64,000 bases of DNA from Oasisia sp. SBJ-2009 (Eukaryota; Annelida; Polychaeta; Sabellida; Siboglinidae): assembly GCA_964017155.1 (NCBI GenBank), contig OZ024867.1, forward strand, positions 9,441,525 through 9,505,524, read 5' to 3'. Both the position numbers and the translations under genes were made by a program. Shown here piece after piece: positions 45,007-58,493 of this stretch. Numbering within the stretch: the stretch's first letter is position 1; every line of letters begins with the position of its first letter. The notes beneath the pieces were generated by a model, which made no database searches, was not told the origin of the DNA, and was given only the letters and a program-made list of their open reading frames with translations.

Positions 45007-47255
45007 TCAAAACATCGAATGATCTCTACACTTGTCTCAGAAGGAACACATGCCAAATGCGTACCCTTCAGTTACACTATTGCAATGAATGAGGCACTTG
45101 TGTAGGTTGCCTTTGCATGCTGATTCCTAAGTATGCTGTATCCAGTCGAGATGAATGCGTTTTGCTGGGTGTCATGACGGTCAAAGAATCATCTACTCAA
45201 CTGTATTGAGTGGGTGTATGTGTACATGCGAGAATGTGTGTGGCATTCGCCGCGCCAATGGTGCTTATGCATATCAATGTTACGATACTTTCCGCGGTGC
45301 GATCTCGGCCTCTTACACAAGTTTCGTTTCATATGCATTATTTTGCATCATATTTTGACATTACGTATCTTGATATCAATCATATAGCGTGCAAAATAGC
45401 TCGATCAATCGTCTGAGTAAAACGTTTCGATTGTGAGAACTGCAACATCAAAACTAATGTCCACTCGCACTAGCTGTGATACATATATCGATGTCATGCT
45501 ATCGTTGATTTGATTCTTCCAGTGATCGGCCTACATTATCGTCTACCACAACATATTGTATAAATCAAATAACTTGATAAAAACAACGCTTCACCCACTG
45601 TCGAATGACTGTTCCGCGTCGCCAATCTTCACATCATCGGGCCTGGTCGGTCAGTAATGCTGCCAGAAGTCGTCGGCCATGTGTCGCTGTATCTTCACCG
45701 GGCTCAGACACCTGAGAAAAAACAATAAAAGAGCGTTACAGTGTGCACGGTGTCTAACAAAATTGAAAGCAGCAGGCTCAATTCTTACATATGCCCACAT
45801 TCCTTCACCCCACTGGCGTCAAAGACGCAAATCCCACCGCGATGCGGTCGAGATTACACTAAAGAAACTGGCATCTGTCGCCAGCATTCGGCTGCGCGGC
45901 ACAGTAATGGCGGCAAACCGGAAGACGCGCCACAACAATACCGTGACGTCACGACAATACGGCAGACGCGCCATTTTCGTTCCTGGCGACGTCAGATTTC
46001 AAGATGGCGACGCCTTTGATCTAAGCAAACTGGGGGGGGGGGGGCGCTTTCTTCCACTTTTACTTCGTTCTTTCAATGTTTTACTTGCGCTAGCCTATTT
46101 CGCAATAAGGTACACACATAGGACTACAGTTGTATTATGGTACAACGGCCTTTGCGACATTCGGGTACTTTTTATGCACGATGCAAGTCAATGTGCGTGG
46201 CGTATAACACCGATTAGATTCAACAATGTCAGACTCTCTCCGTTGATTTTTAGACCAAAGATATCAGGCCTGCTGCGTCCGCGCGTATTAAAACAACTAC
46301 ACTACCCTACCCGCGCCTCTCGTAATGAAGTTTCAAACGTTGGAGCAATTGAGGTTGGCTTGCATTCTACGCAAGTGCCTAATTCATGTCGGAAATGGAA
46401 CAGAATATTCATATTCTTGTTCTCATTCACAGTACACTGTATATGGTGCATACGACTCTTCGATTAGTTGTCTCAATGTCTCAAGCAGCTTTCCACCTAT
46501 GCCTAGGCAAATATATGTTTGGACAGTATCTAATTTAACATTCGTACTGCTGAGCTTCAAACTACTACACTCAACGACAGAAGTTCCCTTCATTGTGTTC
46601 GCAATCTACTCTCTGCGATCTGGAACTCTAAAACGTGTTAAAGGCGACGCCACGAGGGATGTATGCAGGCGGCGCAAAGATGTATCGGAAGCATTATATG
46701 CCATTCCATGCGATAAAAGACATTCGTTCGCATACAGGCTAGATTTACTCTGTAGTGTAATACTCTTTGTAGGGTGTACAATGTGTGTAGCTAGCTCAAC
46801 ATCAATGATTACATGATGCGACCATTGCATTGCCTGTTTGTTGCTTTGTGGTTTCGTTTTCATATTGAACTTGCGACATGTCTGCTCTTTGGTTTCAGGT
46901 CTTCCTATTTGAGTCCGAAGTGTGAGCGACACAGACCCTCTGAGAATGCGACGAGCGAGTAGTGATGAAGCCCACGCATGTCTAGTATATAATTTCGTAG
47001 TTGTCTGGGTAGTTTGGAACAACCTTTGTTTTATCGTGTGCCTCTTCGCCTTCACTGTTATGTCTAGCTTTTGGCGTTACCTGTTTGTCGGCATAGCGCT
47101 CACGACATGGCCAAAGAGCTGGCCTGTTGACACTGATCACTGTAGCATATGTTATTGTTTCCAAGGCAATGTATCAACATATGCATTCGATCTCCGTCAC
47201 TACCTAGATACAAATCTGCGTGCCGAGAAATGTGTGACTGCAATACATATTGGTC
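45007..47255 (+). repeat. array unit U6 (type B)
   Basis: 2249 bases; 13 G, 6 A; CRE intact at 45942-45953. I saw no difference from U3. Confidence 0.97.
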
Positions 47256-49501
47256 TCAAAACATCGAATGATCTCTACACTTGTCTCAGAAGGAACACAT
47301 GCCAAATGCGTACCCTTCAGTTACACTATTGCAATGAATGAGGCACTTGTGTAGGTTGCCTTTGCATGCTGATTCCTAAGTATGCTGTATCCAGTCGAGA
47401 TGAATGCGTTTTGCTGGGTGTCATGACGGTCAAAGAATCATCTACTCAACTGTATTGAGTGGGTGTATGTGTACATGCGAGAATGTGTGTGGCATTCGCC
47501 GCGCCAATGGTGCTTATGCATATCAATGTTACGATACTTTCCGCGGTGCGATCTCGGCCTCTTACACAAGTTTCGTTTCATATGCATTATTTTGCATCAT
47601 ATTTTGACATTACGTATCTTGATATAAATCATATAGCGTGCAAAATAGCTCGATCAATCGTCTGAGTAAAACGTTTCGATTGTGAGAACTGCAACATCAA
47701 AACTAATGTCCACTCGCACTAGCTGTGATACATATATCGATGTCATGCTATCGTTGATTTGATTCTTCCAGTGATCGGCCTACATTATCGTCTACCACAA
47801 CATATTGTATAAATCAAATAACTTGATAAAAACAACGATTCACCCACTGTCGAATGACTGTTCCGCGTCGCCAATCTTCACATCATCGGGCCTGGTCGGT
47901 CAGTAATGCTGCCAGAAGTCGTCGGCCATGTGTCGCTGTATCTTCACCTGGCTCAGACACCTGAGAAAAAAACAATAAAAGAGCGTTACAGTGTGCACGG
48001 TGTCTAACAAAATTGAAAGCAGCAGGCTCAATTCTTACATATGCCCACATTCCTTCACCCCACTGGCGTCAAAGACGCAAATCCCACCGCGATGCGGTCG
48101 AGATTACACTAAAGAAACTGGCATCTGTCGCCAGCATTCGGCTGCGCGGCACAGTAATGGCGGCAAACCGGAAGACGCGCCACAACAATACCGTGACGTC
48201 CCGACAATACGACAGACGCGCCATTTTCGTTCCTGGCGACGTCAGATTTCAAGATGGCGACGCCTTTGATCTAAGCAAACTGGGGGGGGGCGCTTTCTTC
48301 CACTTTTACTTCGTTCTTTCAATGTTTTACTTGCGCTAGCCTATTTCGCAATAAGGTACACACATAGGACTACAGTTGTATTATGGTACAACGGCCTTTG
48401 CGACATTCGGGTACTTTTTATGCACGATGCAAGTCAATGTGCGTGGCGTATAACACCGATTAGATTCAACAATGTCAGACTCTCTCCGTTGATTTTTAGA
48501 CCAAAGATATCAGGCCTGCTGTGTCCGCGCGTATTAAAACCACTACACTACCCTACCCGCGCCTCTCGTAATGAAGTTTCAAACGTTGGAGCAATTGAGG
48601 TTGGCTTGCATTCTACGCAAGTGCCTAATTCATGTCGGAAATGGAACAGAATATTCATATTCTTGTTCTCATTCACAGTACACTGTATATGGTGCATACC
48701 ACTCTTCGATTAATTTTCTCAATGTCTCAAGCAGCTTTCCACCTATGCCTAGGCAAAGAGATGTTTGGACAGTATCTAATTTAACATTCGTACTGCTGAG
48801 CTTCAAACTACTACACTCAACGACAGAAGTTCCCTTCATTGTGTTCGCAATCTACTCTCTGCGATCTGGAACTCTAAAACGTGTTAAAGGCGACGCCACG
48901 AGGGATGTATGCAGGCTGCGCAAAGATGTATCGGAAGCATTATATGCCATTCCATGCGATAAAAGACATTCGTTCGCATACAGGCTAGATTTACTCTGTA
49001 GTGTAATACTCTTTGTAGGGTGTACAATGTGTGTAGCTAGCTCAACATCAATGATTACATGATGCGACCATTGCATTGCCTGTTTGTTGCTTTGTGGTTT
49101 CGTTTTCATATTGAACTTGCGACATGTCTGCTCTTTGGTTTCAGGTCTTCCTATTTGAGTCCGAAGTGTGAGCGACACAGACCCTCTGAGAATGCGACGA
49201 GCGAGTAGTGATGAAGCCCACGCATGTCTAGTATATAATTTCGTAGTTGTCTGGGTAGTTTGGAACAACCTTTGTTTTATCGTGTGCCTCTTCGCCTTCA
49301 CTGTTATGTCTAGCTTTTGGCGTTACCTGTTTGTCGGCATAGCGCTCACGACATGGCCAAAGAGCTGGCCTGTTGGCACTGATCACTGTAGCATATGTTA
49401 TTGTTTCCAAGGCAATGTATCAACATATGCATTCGATCTCCGTCACTACCTAGATACAAATCTGCGTGCCGAGAAATGTGTGACTGCAATACATATTGGT
49501 C
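47256..49501 (+). repeat. array unit U7 (type C)
   Basis: 2246 bases; 9 G, 7 A; CRE position 48192-48203 broken as in U4. I saw no difference from U4. Confidence 0.97.
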
Positions 49502-51748
49502 TCAAAACATCGAATGATCTCTACACTTGTCTCAGAAGGAACACATGCCAAATGCGTACCCTTCAGTTACACTATTGCAATGAATGAGGCACTTGTGTAG
49601 GTTGCCTTTGCATGCTGATTCCTAAGTATGCTGTATCCAGTCGAGATGAATGCGTTTTGCTGGGTGTCATGACGGTCAAAGAATCATCTACTCAACTGTA
49701 TTGAGTGGGTGTATGTGTACATGCGAGAATGTGTGTGGCATTCGCCGCGCCAATGGTGCTTATGCATATCAATGTTACGATACTTTCCGCGGTGCGATCT
49801 CGGCCTCTTACACAAGTTTCGTTTCATATGCATTATTTTGCATCATATTTTGACATTACGTATCTTGATACAAATCATATAGCGTGCAAAATAGCTCGAT
49901 CAATCGTCTGAGTAAAACGTTTCGATTGTGAGAACTGCAACATCAAAACTAATGTCCACTCGCACTAGCTGTGATACATATATCGATGTCATGCTATCGT
50001 TGATTTGATTCTTCCAGTGATCGGCCTACATTATCGTCTACCACAACATATTGTATAAATCAAATAACTTGATAAAAACAACGCTTCACCCACTGTCGAA
50101 TGACTGTTCCGCGTCGCCAATCTTCACATCATCGGGCCTGGTCGGTCAGTAATGCTGCCAGAAGTCGTCGGCCATGTGTCGCTGTATCTTCACCGGGCTC
50201 AGACACCTGAGAAAAAAACAATAAAAGAGCGTTACAGTGTGCACGGTGTCTAACAAAATTGAAAGCAGCAGGCTCAATTCTTACATATGCCCACATTCCT
50301 TCACCCCACTGGCGTCAAAGACGCAAATCCCACCGCGATGCGGTCGAGATTACACTAAAGAAACTGGCATCTGTCGCCAGCATTCGGCTGCGCGGCACAG
50401 TAATGGCGGCAAACCGGAAGACGCGCCACAACAATACCGTGACGTCACGACAATACGGCAGACGCGCCATTTTCGTTCCTGGCGACGTCAGATTTCAAGA
50501 TGGCGACGCCTTTAATCTAAGCAAACTGGGGGGGGGGCGCTTTCTTCCACTTTTACTTCGTTCTTTCAATGTTTTACTTGCGCTAGCCTATTTCGCAATA
50601 AGGTACACACACAGGACTACAGTTGTATTATGGTACAACGGCCTTTGCGACATTCGGGTACTTTTTATGCACGATGCAAGTCAATGTGCGTGGCGTATAA
50701 CACCGATTAGATTCAACAATGTCAGACTCTCTCCGTTGATTTTTAGACCAAAGATATCAGGCCTGCTGTGTCCGCGCGTATTAAAACCACTACACTACCC
50801 TACCCGCGCCCCTCGTAATGAAGTTTCAAACGTTGGAGCAATTGAGGTTGGCTTGCATTCTACGCAAGTGCCTAATTCATGTCGGAAATGGAACAGAATA
50901 TTCATATTCTTGTTCTCATTCACAGTACACTGTATATGGTGCATACCACTCTTCGATTAGTTGTCTCAATGTCTCAAGCAGCTTTCCACCTATGCCTAGG
51001 CAAATAGATGTTTGGACAGTATCTAATTTAACATTCGTACTGCTGAGCTTCAAACTACTACACTCAACGACAGAAGTTCCCTTCATTGTGTTCGCAATCT
51101 ACTCTCTGCGATCTGGAACTCTAAAACGTGTTAACGGCGACGCCACGAGGGATGTATGCAGGCTGCGCAAAGATGTATCGGAAGCATTATATGCCATTCC
51201 ATGCGATAAAAGACATTCGTTCGCATACAGGCTAGATTTACTCTGTAGTGTAATACTCTTTGTAGGGTGTACAATGTGTGTAGCTAGCTCAACATCAATG
51301 ATTACATGATGCGACCATTGCATTGCCTGTTTGTTGCTTTGTGGTTTCGTTTTCATATTGAACTTGCGACATGTCTGCTCTTTGGTTTCAGGTCTTCCTA
51401 TTTGAGTCCGAAGTGTGAGCGACACAGACCCTCTGAGAATGCGACGAGCGAGTAGTGATGAAGCCCACGCATGTCTAGTATATAATTTCGTAGTTGTCTG
51501 GGTAGTTTGGAACAACCTTTGTTTTATCGTGTGCCTCTTCGCCTTCACTGTTATGTCTAGCTTTTGGCGTTACCTGTTTGTCGGCATAGCGCTCACGACA
51601 TGGCCAAAGAGCTGGCCTGTTGGCACTGATCACTGTAGCATATGTTATTGTTTCCAAGGCAATGTATCAACATATGCATTCGATCTCCGTCACTACCTAG
51701 ATACAAATCTGCGTGCCGAGAAATGTGTGACTGCAATACATATTGGTC
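49502..51748 (+). repeat. array unit U8 (type A)
   Basis: 2247 bases; 10 G, 7 A; CRE intact at 50438-50449. Ten G lets a 233-codon frame (50259-50960) cross the run. Confidence 0.97.
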
Positions 51749-54000
51749 TCAAAACATCGAATGATCTCTACACTTGTCTCAGAAGGAACACATGCCAAAT
51801 GCGTACCCTTCAGTTACACTATTGCAATGAATGAGGCACTTGTGTAGGTTGCCTTTGCATGCTGATTCCTAAGTATGCTGTATCCAGTCGAGATGAATGC
51901 GTTTTGCTGGGTGTCATGACGGTCAAAGAATCATCTACTCAACTGTATTGAGTGGGTGTATGTGTACATGCGAGAATGTGTGTGGCATTCGCCGCGCCAA
52001 TGGTGCTTATGCATATCAATGTTACGATACTTTCCGCGGTGCGATCTCGGCCTCTTACACAAGTTTCGTTTCATATGCATTATTTTGCATCATATTTTGA
52101 CATTACGTATCTTGATACAAATCATATAGCGTGCAAAATAGCTCGATCAATCGTCTGAGTAAAACGTTTCGATTGTGAGAACTGCAACATCAAAACTAAT
52201 GTCCACTCGCACTAGCTGTGATACATATATCGATGTCATGCTATCGTTGATTTGATTCTTCCAGTGATCGGCCTACATTATCGTCTACCACAACATATTG
52301 TATAAATCAAATAACTTGATAAAAACAACGCTTCACCCACTGTCGAATGACTGTTCCGCGTCGCCAATCTTCACATCATCGGGCCTGGTCGGTCAGTAAT
52401 GCTGCCAGAAGTCGTCGGCCATGTGTCGCTGTATCTTCACCGGGCTCAGACACCTGAGAAAAAAACAATAAAAGAGCGTTACAGTGTGCACGGTGTCTAA
52501 CAAAATTGAAAGCAGCAGGCTCAATTCTTACATATGCCCACATTCCTTCACCCCACTGGCGTCAAAGACGCAAATCCCACCGCGATGCGGTCGAGATTAC
52601 ACTAAAGAAACTGGCATCTGTCGCCAGCATTCGGCTGCGCGGCACAGTAATGGCGGCAAACCGGAAGACGCGCCACAACAATACCGTGACGTCACGACAA
52701 TACGGCAGACGCGCCATTTTCGTTCCTGGCGACGTCAGATTTCAAGATGGCGACGCCTTTAATCTAAGCAAACTGGGGGGGGGGGGGGGCGCTTTCTTCC
52801 ACTTTTACTTCGTTCTTTCAATGTTTTACTTGCGCTAGCCTATTTCGCAATAAGGTACACACACAGGACTACAGTTGTATTATGGTACAACGGCCTTTGC
52901 GACATTCGGGTACTTTTTATGCACGATGCAAGTCAATGTGCGTGGCGTATAACACCGATTAGATTCAACAATGTCAGACTCTCTCCGTTGATTTTTAGAC
53001 CAAAGATATCAGGCCTGCTGTGTCCGCGCGTATTAAAACCACTACACTACCCTACCCGCGCCCCTCGTAATGAAGTTTCAAACGTTGGAGCAATTGAGGT
53101 TGGCTTGCATTCTACGCAAGTGCCTAATTCATGTCGGAAATGGAACAGAATATTCATATTCTTGTTCTCATTCACAGTACACTGTATATGGTGCATACCA
53201 CTCTTCGATTAGTTGTCTCAATGTCTCAAGCAGCTTTCCACCTATGCCTAGGCAAATAGATGTTTGGACAGTATCTAATTTAACATTCGTACTGCTGAGC
53301 TTCAAACTACTACACTCAACGACAGAAGTTCCCTTCATTGTGTTCGCAATCTACTCTCTGCGATCTGGAACTCTAAAACGTGTTAACGGCGACGCCACGA
53401 GGGATGTATGCAGGCTGCGCAAAGATGTATCGGAAGCATTATATGCCATTCCATGCGATAAAAGACATTCGTTCGCATACAGGCTAGATTTACTCTGTAG
53501 TGTAATACTCTTTGTAGGGTGTACAATGTGTGTAGCTAGCTCAACATCAATGATTACATGATGCGACCATTGCATTGCCTGTTTGTTGCTTTGTGGTTTC
53601 GTTTTCATATTGAACTTGCGACATGTCTGCTCTTTGGTTTCAGGTCTTCCTATTTGAGTCCGAAGTGTGAGCGACACAGACCCTCTGAGAATGCGACGAG
53701 CGAGTAGTGATGAAGCCCACGCATGTCTAGTATATAATTTCGTAGTTGTCTGGGTAGTTTGGAACAACCTTTGTTTTATCGTGTGCCTCTTCGCCTTCAC
53801 TGTTATGTCTAGCTTTTGGCGTTACCTGTTTGTCGGCATAGCGCTCACGACATGGCCAAAGAGCTGGCCTGTTGGCACTGATCACTGTAGCATATGTTAT
53901 TGTTTCCAAGGCAATGTATCAACATATGCATTCGATCTCCGTCACTACCTAGATACAAATCTGCGTGCCGAGAAATGTGTGACTGCAATACATATTGGTC
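51749..54000 (+). repeat. array unit U9 (type A, second in a row)
   Basis: 2252 bases; 15 G, 7 A; CRE intact at 52685-52696. Two type A units in succession break the A-B-C order. Confidence 0.97.
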
Positions 54001-56246
54001 TCAAAACATCGAATGATCTCTACACTTGTCTCAGAAGGAACACATGCCAAATGCGTACCCTTCAGTTACACTATTGCAATGAATGAGGCACTTGTGTAGG
54101 TTGCCTTTGCATGCTGATTCCTAAGTATGCTGTATCCAGTCGAGATGAATGCGTTTTGCTGGGTGTCATGACGGTCAAAGAATCATCTACTCAACTGTAT
54201 TGAGTGGGTGTATGTGTACATGCGAGAATGTGTGTGGCATTCGCCGCGCCAATGGTGCTTATGCATATCAATGTTACGATACTTTCCGCGGTGCGATATC
54301 GGCCTCTTACACAAGTTTCGTTTCATATGCATTATTTTGCATCATATTTTGACATTACGTATCTTGATATCAATCATATAGCGTGCAAAATAGCTCGATC
54401 AATCGTCTGAGTAAAACGTTTCGATTGTGAGAACTGCAACATCAAAACTAATGTCCACTCGCACTAGCTGTGATACATATATCGATGTCATGCTATCGTT
54501 GATTTGATTCTTCCAGTGATCGGCCTACATTATCGTCTACCACAACATATTGTATAAATCAAATAACTTGATAAAAACAACGCTTCACCCACTGTCGAAT
54601 GACTGTTCCGCGTCGCCAATCTTCACATCATCGGGCCTGGTCGGTCAGTAATGCTGCCAGAAGTCGTCGGCCATGTGTCGCTGTATCTTCACCGGGCTCA
54701 GACACCTGAGAAAAAACAATAAAAGAGCGTTACAGTGTGCACGGTGTCTAACAAAATTGAAAGCAGCAGGCTCAATTCTTACATATGCCCACATTCCTTC
54801 ACCCCACTGGCGTCAAAGACGCAAATCCCACCGCGATGCGGTCGAGATTACACTAAAGAAACTGGCATCTGTCGCCAGCATTCGGCTGCGCGGCACAGTA
54901 ATGGCGGCAAACCGGAAGACGCGCCACAACAATACCGTGACGTCACGACAATACGGCAGACGCGCCATTTTCGTTCCTGGCGACGTCAGATTTCAAGATG
55001 GCGACGCCTTTGATCTAAGCAAACTGGGGGGGGGGCGCTTTCTTCCACTTTTACTTCGTTCTTTCAATGTTTTACTTGCGCTAGCCTATTTCGCAATAAG
55101 GTACACACACAGGACTACAGTTGTATTATGGTACAACGGCCTTTGCGACATTCGGGTACTTTTTATGCACGATGCAAGTCAATGTGCGTGGCGTATAACA
55201 CCGATTAGATTCAACAATGTCAGACTCTCTCCGTTGATTTTTAGACCAAAGATATCAGGCCTGCTGTGTCCGCGCGTATTAAAACCACTACACTACCCTA
55301 CCCGCGCCCCTCGTAATGAAGTTTCAAACGTTGGAGCAATTGAGGTTGGCTTGCATTCTACGCAAGTGCCTAATTCATGTCGGAAATGGAACAGAATATT
55401 CATATTCTTGTTCTCATTCACAGTACACTGTATATGGTGCATACCACTCTTCGATTAGTTGTCTCAATGTCTCAAGCAGCTTTCCACCTATGCCTAGGCA
55501 AATAGATGTTTGGACAGTATCTAATTTAACATTCGTACTGCTGAGCTTCAAACTACTACACTCAACGACAGAAGTTCCCTTCATTGTGTTCGCAATCTAC
55601 TCTCTGCGATCTGGAACTCTAAAACGTGTTAACGGCGACGCCACGAGGGATGTATGCAGGCTGCGCAAAGATGTATCGGAAGCATTATATGCCATTCCAT
55701 GCGATAAAAGACATTCGTTCGCATACAGGCTAGATTTACTCTGTAGTGTAATACTCTTTGTAGGGTGTACAATGTGTGTAGCTAGCTCAACATCAATGAT
55801 TACATGATGCGACCATTGCATTGCCTGTTTGTTGCTTTGTGGTTTCGTTTTCATATTGAACTTGCGACATGTCTGCTCTTTGGTTTCAGGTCTTCCTATT
55901 TGAGTCCGAAGTGTGAGCGACACAGACCCTCTGAGAATGCGACGAGCGAGTAGTGATGAAGCCCACGCATGTCTAGTATATAATTTCGTAGTTGTCTGGG
56001 TAGTTTGGAACAACCTTTGTTTTATCGTGTGCCTCTTCGCCTTCACTGTTATGTCTAGCTTTTGGCGTTACCTGTTTGTCGGCATAGCGCTCACGACATG
56101 GCCAAAGAGCTGGCCTGTTGGCACTGATCACTGTAGCATATGTTATTGTTTCCAAGGCAATGTATCAACATATGCATTCGATCTCCGTCACTACCTAGAT
56201 ACAAATCTGCGTGCCGAGAAATGTGTGACTGCAATACATATTGGTC
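54001..56246 (+). repeat. array unit U10 (B/A recombinant)
   Basis: 2246 bases; 10 G, 6 A; CRE intact at 54936-54947. The part before poly-G is type B (TTGATATCAATC, six A, TTTGATCTAAG); the part after is type A (CACACACAGG, CGCCCCTCG, GTTAACGG). It shares the private GCGATATCGG with U11. Confidence 0.96.
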
Positions 56247-58493
56247 TCAAAACATCGAATGATCTCTACACTTGTCTCAGAAGGAACACATGCCAAATGC
56301 GTACCCTTCAGTTACACTATTGCAATGAATGAGGCACTTGTGTAGGTTGCCTTTGCATGCTGATTCCTAAGTATGCTGTATCCAGTCGAGATGAATGCGT
56401 TTTGCTGGGTGTCATGACGGTCAAAGAATCATCTACTCAACTGTATTGAGTGGGTGTATGTGTACATGCGAGAATGTGTGTGGCATTCGCCGCGCCAATG
56501 GTGCTTATGCATATCAATGTTACGATACTTTCCGCGGTGCGATATCGGCCTCTTACACAAGTTTCGTTTCATATGCATTATTTTGCATCATATTTTGACA
56601 TTACGTATCTTGATATCAATCATATAGCGTGCAAAATAGCTCGATCAATCGTCTGAGTAAAACGTTTCGATTGTGAGAACTGCAACATCAAAACTAATGT
56701 CCACTCGCACTAGCTGTGATACATATATCGATGTCATGCTATCGTTGATTTGATTCTTCCAGTGATCGGCCTACATTATCGTCTACCACAACATATTGTA
56801 TAAATCAAATAACTTGATAAAAACAACGCTTCACCCACTGTCGAATGACTGTTCCGCGTCGCCAATCTTCACATCATCGGGCCTGGTCGGTCAGTAATGC
56901 TGCCAGAAGTCGTCGGCCATGTGTCGCTGTATCTTCACCGGGCTCAGACACCTGAGAAAAAACAATAAAAGAGCGTTACAGTGTGCACGGTGTCTAACAA
57001 AATTGAAAGCAGCAGGCTCAATTCTTACATATGCCCACATTCCTTCACCCCACTGGCGTCAAAGACGCAAATCCCACCGCGATGCGGTCGAGATTACACT
57101 AAAGAAACTGGCATCTGTCGCCAGCATTCGGCTGCGCGGCACAGTAATGGCGGCAAACCGGAAGACGCGCCACAACAATACCGTGACGTCACGACAATAC
57201 GGCAGACGCGCCATTTTCGTTCCTGGCGACGTCAGATTTCAAGATGGCGACGCCTTTGATCTAAGCAAACTGGGGGGGGGGGCGCTTTCTTCCACTTTTA
57301 CTTCGTTCTTTCAATGTTTTACTTGCGCTAGCCTATTTCGCAATAAGGTACACACATAGGACTACAGTTGTATTATGGTACAACGGCCTTTGCGACATTC
57401 GGGTACTTTTTATGCACGATGCCAGTCAATGTGCGTGGCGTATAACACCGATTAGATTCAACAATGTCAGACTCTCTCCGTTGATTTTTAGACCAAAGAT
57501 ATCAGGCCTGCTGCGTCCGCGCGTATTAAAACAACTACACTACCCTACCCGCGCCTCTCGTAATGAAGTTTCAAACGTTGGAGCAATTGAGGTTGGCTTG
57601 CATTCTACGCAAGTGCCTAATTCATGTCGGAAATGGAACAGAATATTCATATTCTTGTTCTCATTCACAGTACACTGTATATGGTGCATACCACTCTTCG
57701 ATTAGTTGTCTCAATGTCTCAAGCAGCTTTCCACCTATGCCTAGGCAAATATATGTTTGGACAGTATCTAATTTAACATTCGTACTGCTGAGCTTCAAAC
57801 TACTACACTCAACGACAGAAGTTCCCTTCATTGTGTTCGCAATCTACTCTCTGCGATCTGGAACTCTAAAACGTGTTAAAGGCGACGCCACGAGGGATGT
57901 ATGCAGGCTGCGCAAAGATGTATCGGAAGCATTATATGCCATTCCATGCGATAAAAGACATTCGTTCGCATACAGGCTAGATTTACTCTGTAGTGTAATA
58001 CTCTTTGTAGGGTGTACAATGTGTGTAGCTAGCTCAACATCAATGATTACATGATGCGACCATTGCATTGCCTGTTTGTTGCTTTGTGGTTTCGTTTTCA
58101 TATTGAACTTGCGACATGTCTGCTCTTTGGTTTCAGGTCTTCCTATTTGAGTCCGAAGTGTGAGCGACACAGACCCTCTGAGAATGCGACGAGCGAGTAG
58201 TGATGAAGCCCACGCATGTCTAGTATATAATTTCGTAGTTGTCTGGGTAGTTTGGAACAACCTTTGTTTTATCGTGTGCCTCTTCGCCTTCACTGTTATG
58301 TCTAGCTTTTGGCGTTACCTGTTTGTCGGCATAGCGCTCACGACATGGCCAAAGAGCTGGCCTGTTGACACTGATCACTGTAGCATATGTTATTGTTTCC
58401 AAGGCAATGTATCAACATATGCATTCGATCTCCGTCACTACCTAGATACAAATCTGCGTGCCGAGAAATGTGTGACTGCAATACATATTGGTC
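56247..58493 (+). repeat. array unit U11 (type B variant)
   Basis: 2247 bases; 11 G, 6 A; CRE intact at 57182-57193. Type B on both sides (CTGCGTCC, AAACAACTAC, AAATATATG, GTTGACACTG) but without GCATACGACTC and CAGGCGGCGC. Private GATGCCAGTC near 57418. Confidence 0.96.

Larger units (their letters stand above)
42758..49501 (+). repeat. higher-order repeat, trimer copy 2 (units 5-7, types A-B-C)
   Basis: Repeats units 2-4 at an offset of 6743-6744 bases. The only difference I found by reading is one extra G in the poly-G run of unit 5 (12 against 11). Poly-G lengths in the B and C units are the same in both trimers (13 and 9). Confidence 0.9.
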
